In this document: piece after piece, positions 26,810 through 36,269 of the stretch
How the letters are laid out: each line of letters begins with the position of its first letter
Position numbering within the stretch: the stretch's first letter is position 1
Origin: DASXZH01 sp963829965
GTDB lineage: Bacteria; Armatimonadota; Fimbriimonadia; Fimbriimonadales; Fimbriimonadaceae
Reading direction: 5' to 3'
Length of the DNA stretch: 64,000 nt
NCBI GenBank assembly: GCA_963829965.1
Contig: CAWHLK010000032.1
Coordinates: 62,001-126,000, forward strand
The notes under the pieces: generated by a model
The model's input: the letters and a program-made list of their open reading frames with translations, nothing else
What the model was told of the DNA's origin: nothing
The model's database searches: none
Translations under genes and position numbers: made by a program

Positions 26810-26881
26810 TCAGGGCACACAAACCAGGTCTTCGCGGCTGAATGCCTCCTCGACCCATTTATTGATCATATCAGGATTCAT
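26810..26881 (-). pseudogene. Short VapC remnant
   Basis: A 23-codon frame reads NKWVEEAFSREDLVCVP and stops. This matches the KKWVEEAFSCEDLVCIP segment of the module 1 PIN toxin, including its DNA wording. It is a fragment of a third, related toxin gene, showing that at least one more TA module once stood here. Confidence 0.7.
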
Positions 26882-27011
26882 GAGGGCCCACCAAAAGGAC
26901 TATGACGTGGTAGCTAAAAATGATCCCAATTCTCCTGATCGCAAGAAACGGGATATGCTCATGCAGGCTATGGTCGAAAAAGCAAAGAGTATGAAAAGAG
27001 CACACAGATAG
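26880..27011 (+). CDS. Very small charged protein (uncertain)
   Basis: A 43-codon frame from ATG 26880 (MRAHQKDYDVVAKNDPNSPD) ending in MVEKAKSMKRAHR, 12 bases before the TPR-sulfotransferase gene. It is strongly charged and helical. It may be a small leader gene or the tail of a lost gene; no family is recognised. Confidence 0.3.
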   Translation: MRAHQKDYDVVAKNDPNSPDRKKRDMLMQAMVEKAKSMKRAHR

Positions 27012-27023
27012 GCGTCCATCGTT

Positions 27024-28880
27024 TTGCACAACCCAGCCGATGTTGCGGTAAAGCTTTCATCAGTAGAAGAAGCTTTGAAAGAAGGGCGGCTCTCCGATGC
27101 CGAAAGGCTTTGCACTGCGGCGGCCGAGCAGCATCCAAGTGACGCCCGTGCCAAGTTAATGCTCGGCGTCATCGCCTCTCTCTCGGGCGATATTGAGCGG
27201 GCGATTTCTCTTTCGCAAGAAGCGGTCGATCTATCGCCCGAATTCCCTGAGGCTTCGCTCCAGTTATTAAGCCACCTTCGCAAAGTTGGCCGTTTAGAAC
27301 AAGCAGTTGAAACCGGGCGTGCATTCATCGCTTTAGTTCCATCAAACGCGGCCGTCTGGAACTATGTAGGAGTTTGCCAGTTTGAGCTGATCCAATACGA
27401 TGAAGCGGCCAAAAGCTTTCAACAAGCGGTGCTGCTTGACGGCGCGAATCTTCAGTATCGGCAGAACTTGGCGAAGGCGGCGAGAGAACTCGGCGGGAAG
27501 GAAGGATCGGCCCGCATCATGCGTGAGGCTATCACTGATAGCCAGTCAGAACCGGAAGAAAGACTGCGGACGGCGCGGCTGCTTTTGGCCGAGGGCAACA
27601 CCGAGAACGCAATCGAAGTTTATCGAGAGGCTCTCAAAGGCCTGCCAAACTCGTTCCAGGCTCTTTTTGAGCTTGGCAACTTGTTGCTGATCACCCATAG
27701 CAGCGCTGAAGAGGCGCTTGCGATACTGCAACAAGCCCTTAAGATCGACCCGACCAGTGCAGATGCCTATGTGAGCATGGGGAGAGCCTTGCAGGCACTC
27801 GGCCGTTTTGACGAGGCGATTACCGTTTACAACCACGTGTTAGCCATCGAGCCAGGGCAAGCCGTTGCCTATTTGCAGATCGTGGCTTCAAAGAAGGTGA
27901 ACGAGTCGGATCGTCCGTTGCTCGAACGCATGGCTGACCTGCTTAAACGAGAGGATCTTACGGATCGAAACAGGAGATACCTTCATTACGCGGTAAGCAA
28001 AGCGCACGACTCTTTGGGAGAATACGAACTGGCTCTAGCCCACTGCGACGACGCGGCCCGGATCACGATCGACTATCCTGCCGCGAACAGCATTCCGTTC
28101 GATGCTCGACTCGAAAATCAGAGAGTGAACTGGGCAATCGATCAGTTCACGCGCGAGTTTTTTCAGCGCTATTGCCCTTACGGCTTAAAGACCGAGTTGC
28201 CCATCCTCATAGTCGGAGCCCCGCGCTCCGGCACGACTCTGTTGGAGCAGATGCTTTCCGGACATCCCGAAGCCGCCGCCGCCGGCGAGCTGTTGTTTTG
28301 GCACCGCAACAGTGCGGATGCGCTTAGGGCCATCACTTCGGATCGAGCAAAGGCAACGGAAATAGCCCTCAAATACAAGCAGCTTCTAAAGTCGTTTGGT
28401 GCGAAAAAGAAACGAGTTATCGATAAGTATCCGATGAACTACAGCGCCCTCGGCGTGATCCATGCTTTGTTTCCCAACGCTAGGATCATTCATTGCCGCC
28501 GGCATCCCGTCGACACCTGTCTCTCACTTTATCTAAGCGCGGCGGATATGAGCCAGGTCCCGTTTGGACACAGCCGCGAGGATATCGTTCAAGGCTACCG
28601 AGTCTATTTGCGCCACATGCAGCTCTGGCGGGAAACGCTGCCTGCCGATCGGTTTATCGACATCGATTACGAGAGTCTTGTCACAGACCGCGAAACAACT
28701 CTCCGCGGGCTAACGGCGTTTTGCGGCTTGGAATGGGATGAAGCCTGCCTGCACCACGAAACCAACGAGCGCGAAGTTTCCACGCCCAGTCGATGGCAGG
28801 TTGGCAGCCTATTTACCGCAGTTCGGTGGCCCGTTGGCGAAGATATGGACCATGGCTTGGGGCGTTTAGCGGCCTGTTGA
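27024..28880 (+). CDS. TPR-repeat sulfotransferase, C-terminus frameshifted
   Basis: The frame gives 618 residues. About ten TPR-type helix pairs span residues 1-340 (AKLMLGVIASLSGDIERAIS, PTSADAYVSMGRALQALGRF). A P-loop sulfotransferase domain follows, with the PAPS 5'-phosphosulfate loop ILIVGAPRSGTTLLEQML (about 393-410) and the 3'-phosphate motif CRRHPVDTCLSLY (about 490). From about base 28800 the frame becomes unlike the family; the next frame reads QPIYRSSVARWRRYGPWLGA and ends at 28915, the expected family end. A single missing base after WQV explains this. It is therefore a gene with a recent frameshift or an assembly indel. Substrates are likely glycans or proteins; unknown. Confidence 0.85.
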   Translation: MHNPADVAVKLSSVEEALKEGRLSDAERLCTAAAEQHPSDARAKLMLGVIASLSGDIERAISLSQEAVDLSPEFPEASLQLLSHLRKVGRLEQAVETGRAFIALVPSNAAVWNYVGVCQFELIQYDEAAKSFQQAVLLDGANLQYRQNLAKAARELGGKEGSARIMREAITDSQSEPEERLRTARLLLAEGNTENAIEVYREALKGLPNSFQALFELGNLLLITHSSAEEALAILQQALKIDPTSADAYVSMGRALQALGRFDEAITVYNHVLAIEPGQAVAYLQIVASKKVNESDRPLLERMADLLKREDLTDRNRRYLHYAVSKAHDSLGEYELALAHCDDAARITIDYPAANSIPFDARLENQRVNWAIDQFTREFFQRYCPYGLKTELPILIVGAPRSGTTLLEQMLSGHPEAAAAGELLFWHRNSADALRAITSDRAKATEIALKYKQLLKSFGAKKKRVIDKYPMNYSALGVIHALFPNARIIHCRRHPVDTCLSLYLSAADMSQVPFGHSREDIVQGYRVYLRHMQLWRETLPADRFIDIDYESLVTDRETTLRGLTAFCGLEWDEACLHHETNEREVSTPSRWQVGSLFTAVRWPVGEDMDHGLGRLAAC

Positions 28881-28932
28881 CAGACCAAGAACTGGCCGAA
28901 ATCTCCTTAAGATGATAAACAAAGGGGCAGCG

Positions 28933-30767
28933 TCAGTCCTTCGGCGAATGCAGAGGAATGGTCACTGACGGATTCAAGTCTTGAACCTGAAGATCAAATG
29001 CGGCGATGTCCTTTATATCGATGTTCTCGGTTCCGGAATGCACGAGCGTCCCGTTCGTTTGCCTCGTATAGCTTAGACCGCGATAGCTGTTCTGGCTGGG
29101 TGATGATCCGCTATACCCGCCCGAGTTGAAATCGGCTTCGGCGGTAGAGCCATTTCTTAAATGCGCAAGAACGCGGATGCGCTGTTCTCCCGGACGCCAT
29201 CTGAACTGGGATTGGACGGGATTGGCCTCGTCTCTCCAAATCGTAATGGATCCGTCGTCATGAAACGAGACTTCGAGAATCCTGGATCCTAAAGCTGCGG
29301 TTTCCGCCAGATGGATGATTCGGTCCGAGACCGCGACGGTTTCGAGCGATCTCCATTTGGCAACGCCTACTCTTATTTCCAGGCGCACGTAGGGACGCTT
29401 GGTGGGACTGCAAGGAATCTGGCTAATCGGATGCGCCAGGGGCAGCTCATTCCAGCTTGTGAGGCGTTCCTGATTCGGGCCGTCGGGCGAATCGGCAGCA
29501 TAAAGTTCGCATCTCGTAGGTGTGCTTGAGGGCAAAAATTGGCTGTTCGGCGCAAAGAGGATGGTCCAACGGTTGTCCAACGGGTGATTCCATGGATCGA
29601 ACATGCCGAACTCGTAAGCGCTGATATCCGGACCCGGGTCAAGCCATCGGACTCCATCTGCGGCGTAGAGGACGGAGCCCGTCCAGGCGCCATCTTTCGT
29701 CGATTTGAGGGTGCCGATCACCTTTCCGATGGGAGACGCGACTTCACGGGCCAAGCCCTCCTCGCCTGTGCAGGCTGCGATGTCGGGGGCGCGGAAGCAG
29801 ACGTTATCGAATTGCACAAACAGGTAGGGCCGCTCTTGGACCTCCAAGCGGGCAATATCAGCGGGAGCATAGCGAGCGATGAAGGGCGGCCCCGCGAACG
29901 CAGGGTTGTTCGGCCCATCACCACACGTCGCCACCACATCTCCCTTCGAATCGTAAAACACGGCACGTCGCTCCGTTTTGGGTGGGAACCCGCCACCGAG
30001 CAGTCTTAGCCGGTGAGTGGGGGAAGGTTTCGTTTGAACCATAGGTACAGGAAGATGCGTTCCCTCAATTCGATCCCCAGGGGCCAGACGCAAGCACCGC
30101 CGTTTGATTGACCGCCAGCCCTGCCACGGACGCCGATCCGGAAGCAATCACCCTGAAGTCTCCTTTCGCGATTCCCAAAACCACGGGCTGTGGATCCGTG
30201 CTCTGAGCTCCGAGATCCATTGCCGCCCGGGAGGGGGCGGCGAGCACCGCGTTGCCGCCCGAATCCCGCGGAACTCCCTGCCATATCTGCACCCGGACTG
30301 GGCCCGCTGAGCCCTGGATTCCCCACGCTGTCGTCGCTGGATTCTCCATTCATCGGAAGATAGGCGAAAGCGTCCAGTTCCGATGGGGCAGCCGATTCCG
30401 GCGCGCTTGTCGGGGCCGCGGGCGTCGTTTGCTTCGCGCTGGGCGGTTCGATTTCGAAGACGACGTAGCGCCGTGTCCCGCCTTGGGGTGCGCTAACCAT
30501 GTTTTGCTGGGAGAGTTGAGCTTCGGCCCCTTCAAAAGGGCGGCCGGCAGGAGTCCAGGCGTGGTCGGCGAGTCGCACTCTCCCATTGCCTCCGGTGTCC
30601 GCCACCGCAACAAGCCGGACCCTGAACCCGGCTAAGCTGGCGGTGAAGGTCGTAGTTTCAGGAAAATGCCCGTTAGCCGCGCCAATCCGACTTTGGCCCA
30701 AGCAACCGAAAACTGCGCCAATGCAGCTGAGAAGCAGACCCGCTGCAAGAAAGCTTTTCCAGTTCAT
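28933..30767 (-). pseudogene. Lipoprotein broken by two frame changes
   Basis: Three successive frames read as one protein of about 610 residues. ATG 30767 opens a lipoprotein signal (FLAAGLLLSCIGAVFGC). The second frame (about 30345-30070) reads AGPVRVQIWQGVPRDSGGNA and VVLGIAKGDFRVIASGSA. The third (about 30065-28933) reads VFYDSKGDVVATCGDG and continues as a beta-rich domain to VTIPLHSPKD. No known family. The shifts lie near 30345 and 30070, the latter beside a CCCCAGGGG run. It is either decayed or mis-assembled. Confidence 0.6.
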
Positions 30768-30838
30768 CTATTGCTTAAGTGTCTCTGATTGGCTCGAACG
30801 TTCAACCAATATAGAATGATCGGCTTTTGGCGCAATAA

Positions 30839-30857
30839 TGGTCGGGGCGACACGATT
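30839..30857 (-). repeat. Duplicate of the tRNA-Pro 3' end
   Basis: TGGTCGGGGCGACACGATT is an exact 19-base copy of the 3' end (CCA side) of the tRNA-Pro at 31000-31076, in the same orientation. Similarity fades beyond the T-loop. This looks like an attachment-site scar from integration at the tRNA 3' end. Confidence 0.7.
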
Positions 30858-30943
30858 TCGAGTCAGCGATCCCGCCGAAGGGAAATGAGCGGAGTCTCTG
30901 GACCCCGGCCCAAAGCGTGCTTGCCGGGGCGAATCGGGACGAA

Positions 30944-30973
30944 CGTGCGACCTTCCTGCCGAGCGGGACGCGC
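30944..30973 (-). repeat. 30-bp dispersed repeat, inverted relative to 32206-32235
   Basis: The reverse complement of this segment matches bases 32206-32235 at 28 of 30 positions (core TCCCGCTCGGC). It is an extragenic palindrome-like element placed on both sides of the hypothetical gene at 31278. Confidence 0.6.
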
Positions 30974-30999
30974 CACTGCAATAACGGAAGAGGAAATCC

Positions 31000-31076
31000 T
31001 GGTCGGGGCGACACGATTCGAACGTGCGACCTCTTCCACCCCATGGAAGCGCGCTACCAAACTGCGCCACGCCCCG
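31000..31076 (-). tRNA. tRNA-Pro(GGG)
   Basis: 77 bases including an encoded CCA. The acceptor stem CGGGGCG pairs perfectly with CGCCCCG, the D-arm is GCGC...GCGC, the anticodon stem is CTTCC/GGAAG around the loop ATGGGGT (anticodon GGG), and the T-stem GCACG/CGTGT encloses TTCGAAT. All features of a functional tRNA are present. Its 3' end faces the island to the left; decayed or partial copies lie at 18180-18256 and 30839-30857. The rest of 30768-31277 holds only repeats. Confidence 0.93.
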
Positions 31077-31277
31077 ACGCGGGTAGAAGGATACCTGGTT
31101 GAGCCTGAATGGCGTCGAACCAACCGACCTGCAGCCGCGAAATCGTGTCTTCCGACCAAGATTCCAGCTTTCCGTTTTTCGTAGGCGTCCCGGTGTTCAG
31201 TGAGGCCATGATAATCACCCCTTTCTAGGTATTGCGCGCACTCTTTGGGGCGGCGGCGGCCGTCAACTTCTTAAAAC

Positions 31278-31880
31278 ATGGCCACCACTTCTCATCCCGC
31301 CCTCCGTTTTACAAATTTTCTTTTTTCTGTCTTAAGGGCAGCATCAGTCCACACACGCGACGTTCCGTTTGTTTCGCCGATCAGATGCATAAAGAGGCCG
31401 AATCATAAAGCTTGCCCGGGACGCATCCGTATTGTTGCCGGTGAGCACTCGGCTCGGTGGGAATGCACCCACTGCGATTTTTCGGGAACTTCTAACGCAG
31501 AACATCTTCCACTAGGCTCCGCAGACTTGGGATCATTTAGCGGCGCATGTTCCGAACATCTGGCGGTCTGTCTTGCGGATGAAGAGTATCAGGTTGTGCT
31601 GGAAGCGATCACTTCCTCAATTGAAGAAGACATTCTGCTCGCAAGCGCCCGGTGGACCGGAGAAGCAGTGATTCTCATCGGCCCTTATGACGCCTTCGAT
31701 CTCCTTTCTGAAAGCGTCGCTGCCGCCGCGAACCATAGCCCCGTGCAGAATCGGCGGAAGTTGCTGGATGGCGTTTGTCAGCGACTGGAAGTCTTGCTTT
31801 CGACGCACGAGAAACCTGTTGTCGGGCAGCAGACCGCTCACCCCCAAGCGAATGTTGTCGAGCTGTTTCTTCGGGTCTGA
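31278..31880 (+). CDS. Hypothetical protein with a zinc-ribbon-like segment
   Basis: 200 residues. RCIKRPNHKACPGRIRI then ARWECTHCDFSG (about 36-70) provides Cys pairs of a small zinc-ribbon type seen in short bacterial proteins of unknown role. The second half is helical (EEYQVVLEAITSSIEEDILL, NRRKLLDGVCQRLEVLLSTH). The first 35 residues may not be native, since there is no ribosome site before ATG 31278. It ends in a TGA that is followed in the same frame by the remnant at 31881. Function unknown. Confidence 0.45.
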   Translation: MATTSHPALRFTNFLFSVLRAASVHTRDVPFVSPIRCIKRPNHKACPGRIRIVAGEHSARWECTHCDFSGTSNAEHLPLGSADLGSFSGACSEHLAVCLADEEYQVVLEAITSSIEEDILLASARWTGEAVILIGPYDAFDLLSESVAAAANHSPVQNRRKLLDGVCQRLEVLLSTHEKPVVGQQTAHPQANVVELFLRV

Positions 31881-32075
31881 TATTATCCTTACCGTACCGT
31901 TGACTTCACCGTGGTCTGTACGATCACGAACCCAAAGCGATTGGTTGCCCTGGCGAGAAATCAAGTCGATGAAGTCAAGCCCCTGGACGACAGGGGATAT
32001 GGCTATCCAAAATCGGACGAAGAGGCTCCGCGGCTCATCAGGGGCTGCCATCGCATCGTGCCTCATGGACATTGA
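31881..32075 (+). pseudogene. Remnant homologous to the small protein at 23132-23365
   Basis: The frame reads TVDFTVVCTITNPKRLVALA then RNQVDEVKPLDDRGYGYPKS, close to the small protein at 23.1-23.4 kb but on the opposite strand. The last part (RGCHRIVPHGH) diverges, and there is no start codon. It is a 5'- and 3'-damaged second copy. Confidence 0.65.
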
Positions 32076-32465
32076 TGGAGGGGTAAGCAACGCTAGACCT
32101 CGATTCCATTTTGGGCGGGCGGGATGACTGGGGCAGACACCCTCTACTCGAGGCCGAGGGCCTTGGCGCAAAGCGTGGAGCGAAGGTCATCCGACTTGCA
32201 GCTTAGCGCGTCCCGCTCGGCGGGAAGGTCGCGCGATTTTTCCGTACACACTTTGCCGAGTTGTGCAGAATCTCGGCATGAATATGGATCCAGGCTCACC
32301 GAACAAGCTAACAAGTGCGTGTAGGATACATCTTGACAATGCCGTCCCCGCCGGACGTCGCAGACATTGCACCCGCATCTAAGGAACTCTCGTGCAAGGG
32401 CCGAATACCGGTTCGAGGGTCGCCGACTGCGAAATACGGACCGCAAGTTTTACAAGTTGGAGCCG
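32076..32465. other. Intergenic region before the GH127 gene
   Basis: 390 bases without a supported gene. It holds the second copy of the 30-bp repeat (32206-32235). A frame open from 32367 joins the GH127 gene, but the Tat signal peptide begins only at 32466, so this part is taken as leader or promoter DNA. Confidence 0.5.
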
Positions 32466-34565
32466 ATGAAAAAACAACAGTCCAGCATACAAAACCCACA
32501 AAAGGGGCTCGATCGCAGAGAGTTTCTTGGGTTAACACTGCTCAGTTCCGCCGCAATGATGTTGGATCCCGGCTTCTTGCGCGCCACCAGTTGGCCTGTG
32601 GTCAACAGTTCTGATTCGGCCCGATTCGCAGCTCTTCTTCCGCTGGCCCCAGGCGCGGTCGCGCCCGCAGGTTGGCTGCGTCTGTATTTGCAGAAGCAGG
32701 CGGAACAGCTGGGAGGGCATTTGCCCCAGATCTCGCCGCCGTTCACAGGCAAGTATTGGGATGGCGAGGACGGTGGGGCTGACCCGGACAAATGGTTGTG
32801 GGAGCAAAGGGGATATTGGATCGACGGTGCCCTGCGCTGTGGGATTGTTCTCGGTGACGAGAAGCTGCTGCGAGGATCGTTGGCGGCTGTTCAATACACG
32901 CTCGATCATGTTCATAGTGATGGACTTCTCGGTCCGAAGTACACCGCCGACCCAAAGTTTAGCGGCGAAAATTACCGCTGGCCCCATAATGTTTTCTTTC
33001 GTGCGCTCGCGGCCCATGGCGAGGCGACGGCCGATCCTCGCGTGGGCCAGGCCATGCAGAGGCATTACATTGCTGATATGAATCGCCCAACTTACGGGGG
33101 ATGGTCGCGTGACGTGACGAACATCGAAGGCATGCTTTGGGCGTACGGGCAAACTGGCGACAAGCGCTTACTTTCGCTAGCCGAACGTTCCTGGAACGGT
33201 TTCCTCCATAGCGCATCCCAGGGAGATCGCGCATCGGGTGACCTCCATCCGGATCGGGTTTTTACGAACACTTATATTCATGCCCACGGAGTTACCTACG
33301 CGGAGAAGTCAAAGCTGCCCGCGATTCTGTATTTGCACACGGGCAATCCCGAGTATCTGCGGTTTGCGATCGCGGCCCAAGATCGAATCTTCAACCATCA
33401 CATGCTTATTTCCGGGGCGCCGTCCACCTCCGAGGATTACGGCGACACGACGGCACTGGACGTTCACGAGACTTGCGACATCGTGGATCACACGTGGAGT
33501 TGGGGCTATATGCTGATGGCCACGGGCGATGCAGTGTGGGCGGATCGCATCGAGCGGGCCTGCTTCAATGCGGGGATGGGCGCCGTAAAGAAAGACTGGA
33601 AAGGTTTGCAGTATTTCTCATGCCCCAACCAGATCATCGCGACCGACGACTCTTCTCACGTCCCCTTCGTGCCCATAAGCAAAGGGTGGATGGCCTACAG
33701 GCCAAATCCGGGCCACGGCGTTGCATGTTGCGGCGGCAACGTACATCGGCTTCTGCCGAACTACGTGATCCGCATGTGGATGTCCGATCATGACGGTGGG
33801 TTGTCCGCCTGCCTATACGGAGCGTCGACAGTGAGAGCGCGGGTTGGTAAGAACGCTCAGGAGGTTGAGATCGTTCAAGAAACGGGCTATCCGTTCGAGG
33901 ATGAGATCCGTTTCACCCTTCGGATGGCTGCGGTAGTCGGGTTCGTCTTGTCCCTTCGCGTCCCTTGCTGGTGCAAAACGCCCCGAATTGCGATTAACGG
34001 CAAAGAGATAGCGGTCCCGAAAGTCGATAAGGGATTTGTTCGGTTGGAGCGGAGGTTCCTCCCTGACGATCGGATCACCCTTACCTTGCCAATGCATGCG
34101 ACCTTAAGTTATTGGCCTAACCATGGCATTGGAGTCGAGCACGGGCCGTTGGTCTATTCGCTTCCGGTTAAAGAGGATTGGTCAAAATCCGGACCCAATG
34201 AATGGTCCACCGAGGCCTTCCCGGACTGGAATGTCACCGCGACATCCGATTGGAACTACGCGTTTGCCTTCGAAAATGGCGAGCTGCCAACCAAGGTTCG
34301 TTTTGAAAGAGACACGATCACAGACGATCCATGGCTGTCGCCGCCTGTAACCTTACGACTACCGGCAAAGAAGGTGCCGGACTGGATCCTGGCCGAAGAT
34401 ACAAAGCACCCGGGACGCAGGCACACCCCTCCCTTGCCCTTTATCGATGATGAGTTGTCCGTACGGCTTGGAAGAGCGGAGGTCGAGGAGGTGACACTGG
34501 TTCCCTATGGCGCGACTCACTTGCGGATAACGATCTTTCCGCGTACGTATCTCGAAATCGGTTAG
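32466..34565 (+). CDS. Tat-exported GH127-like glycoside hydrolase (beta-L-arabinofuranosidase family)
   Basis: 699 residues from ATG 32466, with GGAG a few bases before. A Tat-type signal is present (DRREFLGLTLLSSAAMM, twin Arg). The body matches the DUF1680/GH127 (alpha/alpha)6 barrel: QRGYWIDGALRCGIVLGD, YGGWSRDVTNIEGMLWAYGQ. Zinc/nucleophile elements typical of GH127 appear as HETCD (Glu and Cys, about 370) and GVACCGGN with the paired Cys (about 420), followed by a beta-sandwich. The retaining mechanism in characterised members uses a Zn-bound Cys nucleophile. Likely substrate: arabinofuranosides of hemicellulose or glycoproteins. The XRE-cupin genes immediately downstream on the other strand may control it. 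Confidence 0.88.
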   Translation: MKKQQSSIQNPQKGLDRREFLGLTLLSSAAMMLDPGFLRATSWPVVNSSDSARFAALLPLAPGAVAPAGWLRLYLQKQAEQLGGHLPQISPPFTGKYWDGEDGGADPDKWLWEQRGYWIDGALRCGIVLGDEKLLRGSLAAVQYTLDHVHSDGLLGPKYTADPKFSGENYRWPHNVFFRALAAHGEATADPRVGQAMQRHYIADMNRPTYGGWSRDVTNIEGMLWAYGQTGDKRLLSLAERSWNGFLHSASQGDRASGDLHPDRVFTNTYIHAHGVTYAEKSKLPAILYLHTGNPEYLRFAIAAQDRIFNHHMLISGAPSTSEDYGDTTALDVHETCDIVDHTWSWGYMLMATGDAVWADRIERACFNAGMGAVKKDWKGLQYFSCPNQIIATDDSSHVPFVPISKGWMAYRPNPGHGVACCGGNVHRLLPNYVIRMWMSDHDGGLSACLYGASTVRARVGKNAQEVEIVQETGYPFEDEIRFTLRMAAVVGFVLSLRVPCWCKTPRIAINGKEIAVPKVDKGFVRLERRFLPDDRITLTLPMHATLSYWPNHGIGVEHGPLVYSLPVKEDWSKSGPNEWSTEAFPDWNVTATSDWNYAFAFENGELPTKVRFERDTITDDPWLSPPVTLRLPAKKVPDWILAEDTKHPGRRHTPPLPFIDDELSVRLGRAEVEEVTLVPYGATHLRITIFPRTYLEIG

Positions 34566-34674
34566 CTGGGGGTCAATTCAAATCAGCGTCGGGAAGACGA
34601 AATTACGTTTAAGACGAAGGTGATAGGCACAACGGGCCAAGCGTGGCTTGTCTTTGTGTTTTGATCGCCAAATC

Positions 34675-36115
34675 CTAGATTTCCACGATCAACCATAGGA
34701 TTAGCGGAGGGCTCTCATCCTCAAGAACCGGATTCAGCGACTCATAGTCGTGCAATATCCTGGCATCGAAGCAGGCGGCATCTCCTTCCCGTAGTTCGTA
34801 AGATTGGCCATCAAGAATGAGTCTAAGTTCTCCCCGCATTACGTAAACAAACTCCTCGCCAGGGTGGGTTTTTGGGTCGCCGCCATTGAATACTTTCCAT
34901 GAGCCCAACGTAAACGGGGCTCCAAAACAGATCGCAGGAGAACTCCAAAATAAATCGGGGGGCTATGTTTTGACTCCCAAGCCGCCTTCTTTCAGTTGGT
35001 TTTTGGAGTTCCGATAAGTCAACATCCATGGCGGGATCCCCTTTGGGGCGGTCACTAAGTTTTCGCCAGTCGCGAGACATCCACCATTTCGTATCGCCGG
35101 GATGATAAATCGCAATCGGATCCTCCGGGTTTGCTGCCCCAAAATTGAGTCGCTGTAAGCTCATGTTTAGTGCACTGCGCAGTTTGTGTCGTGTGCGTTC
35201 TGTGCACGGCTTGCCCGCCTCCGCGATTCGGACAGTGTCTTTGTTTACACCGGCCAGGTCGGCTAGCTGCCAAATGGATAATCCGTTGAGCTGCCTAATT
35301 CGGCTAAGACCTCGTCCAAAAGCTTCAAAGTTAAAAGTCGAGCTTGTCATGGACGGCCCTAAGGCATCTTCATCCTCCTGGCCGGCCGGATAATCGCCAT
35401 CCCCATCGGATGCGGGCAGTTGTTCAGCGAGCCACGACTCCGGTAAGTCGATTTCCGCATAGAGTACTAGGGGTGGCAACTCACCTTGCTTCACAGGCCA
35501 CAGAGGCTCGTATCGTAGGTAAACGGGCGTCGAAGGTAGCCGCGCTCCCTTCGGTCAAAATGTATTCGACACCGTTTAGGTGAATGCGAATCGCTCCGCG
35601 AATACAGTAAATGAACTCTTCACCGGAATGGGTCTTAGCGTCGCCTCCGTTAAAAATCTCCATAAGTCCGGCAAAGATGTGGCCGCCCGAGCGGTCACAG
35701 TTCAAGAGCTTCAGAAACCGCGTGGCAAATCCTCTCCGGCCGAGACGGCTGCGGCTTTGGTCGTCCTGAATACCGTTCGACTCAATGGGAGTAAAAGGCA
35801 AGATTTCAGGATCGACTTTGCGTACAGACGGCCGCAGGTCGCGAGAGATAGTCCAAGTGGTGTCGTTGACCCTATGAATCGCGATTCTAGGGTCTTTGTG
35901 ATTGGACAATAAGCAAAGGCGCTGAAGCGATGTGTCCAAAACCTTCCGAAGCTTTTCCCGTGTTCTATTGCTGCAGGGCGTACCGCTCTCAACCCTTCGA
36001 ATGGTTTCCTTGTTAACCTTGGCAAGTGAGGAGAGCTCGCGAATCGTGAGATTCCGCGTTTCCCGCATCCGTCGGACACCGGTTCCGAAGGCTTCGTAAT
36101 TAAAGAAGTCTCCAT
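34675..36115 (-). pseudogene. Frameshifted double XRE-cupin protein (tandem paralogue of 36270-37739)
   Basis: Three frames read as one chain with the same four-part layout as the neighbour. HTH 1 (RELSSLAKVNKETIRRVESG), cupin 1 (AKTHSGEEFIYCIRG, then ATFDARLP), HTH 2 (WQLADLAGVNKDTVRIAEAG) and cupin 2 (KTHPGEEFVYVMRGELRLIL, CFDARILHDYE). Shifts are needed just after the ATG at 36115, near 35490 and near 34910. The protein similarity stays high between shifts, so the damage is recent or technical. It arose by tandem duplication of the gene to its right. Confidence 0.75.
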
Positions 36116-36269
36116 AGTTATGCTAGGCCCTGAGCCTCACTCCGTCCAACCCAGTAGGTTTAAAAACAAAGTTGTAAGTGTCTGTCATTTATATCCCCTT
36201 CGCATCCTGGCCCCGCGATAAACGCTCGGCCATCCAAATCGGCCATCAGTTGTTGTGCGCCTGCCCACC

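Noticed and set aside
30920..30975. A second tRNA-Pro-like remnant
   Set aside because: The resemblance (AACGTGCGACC) is short; the sequence is better explained as the 30-bp repeat also found inverted at 32206-32235.
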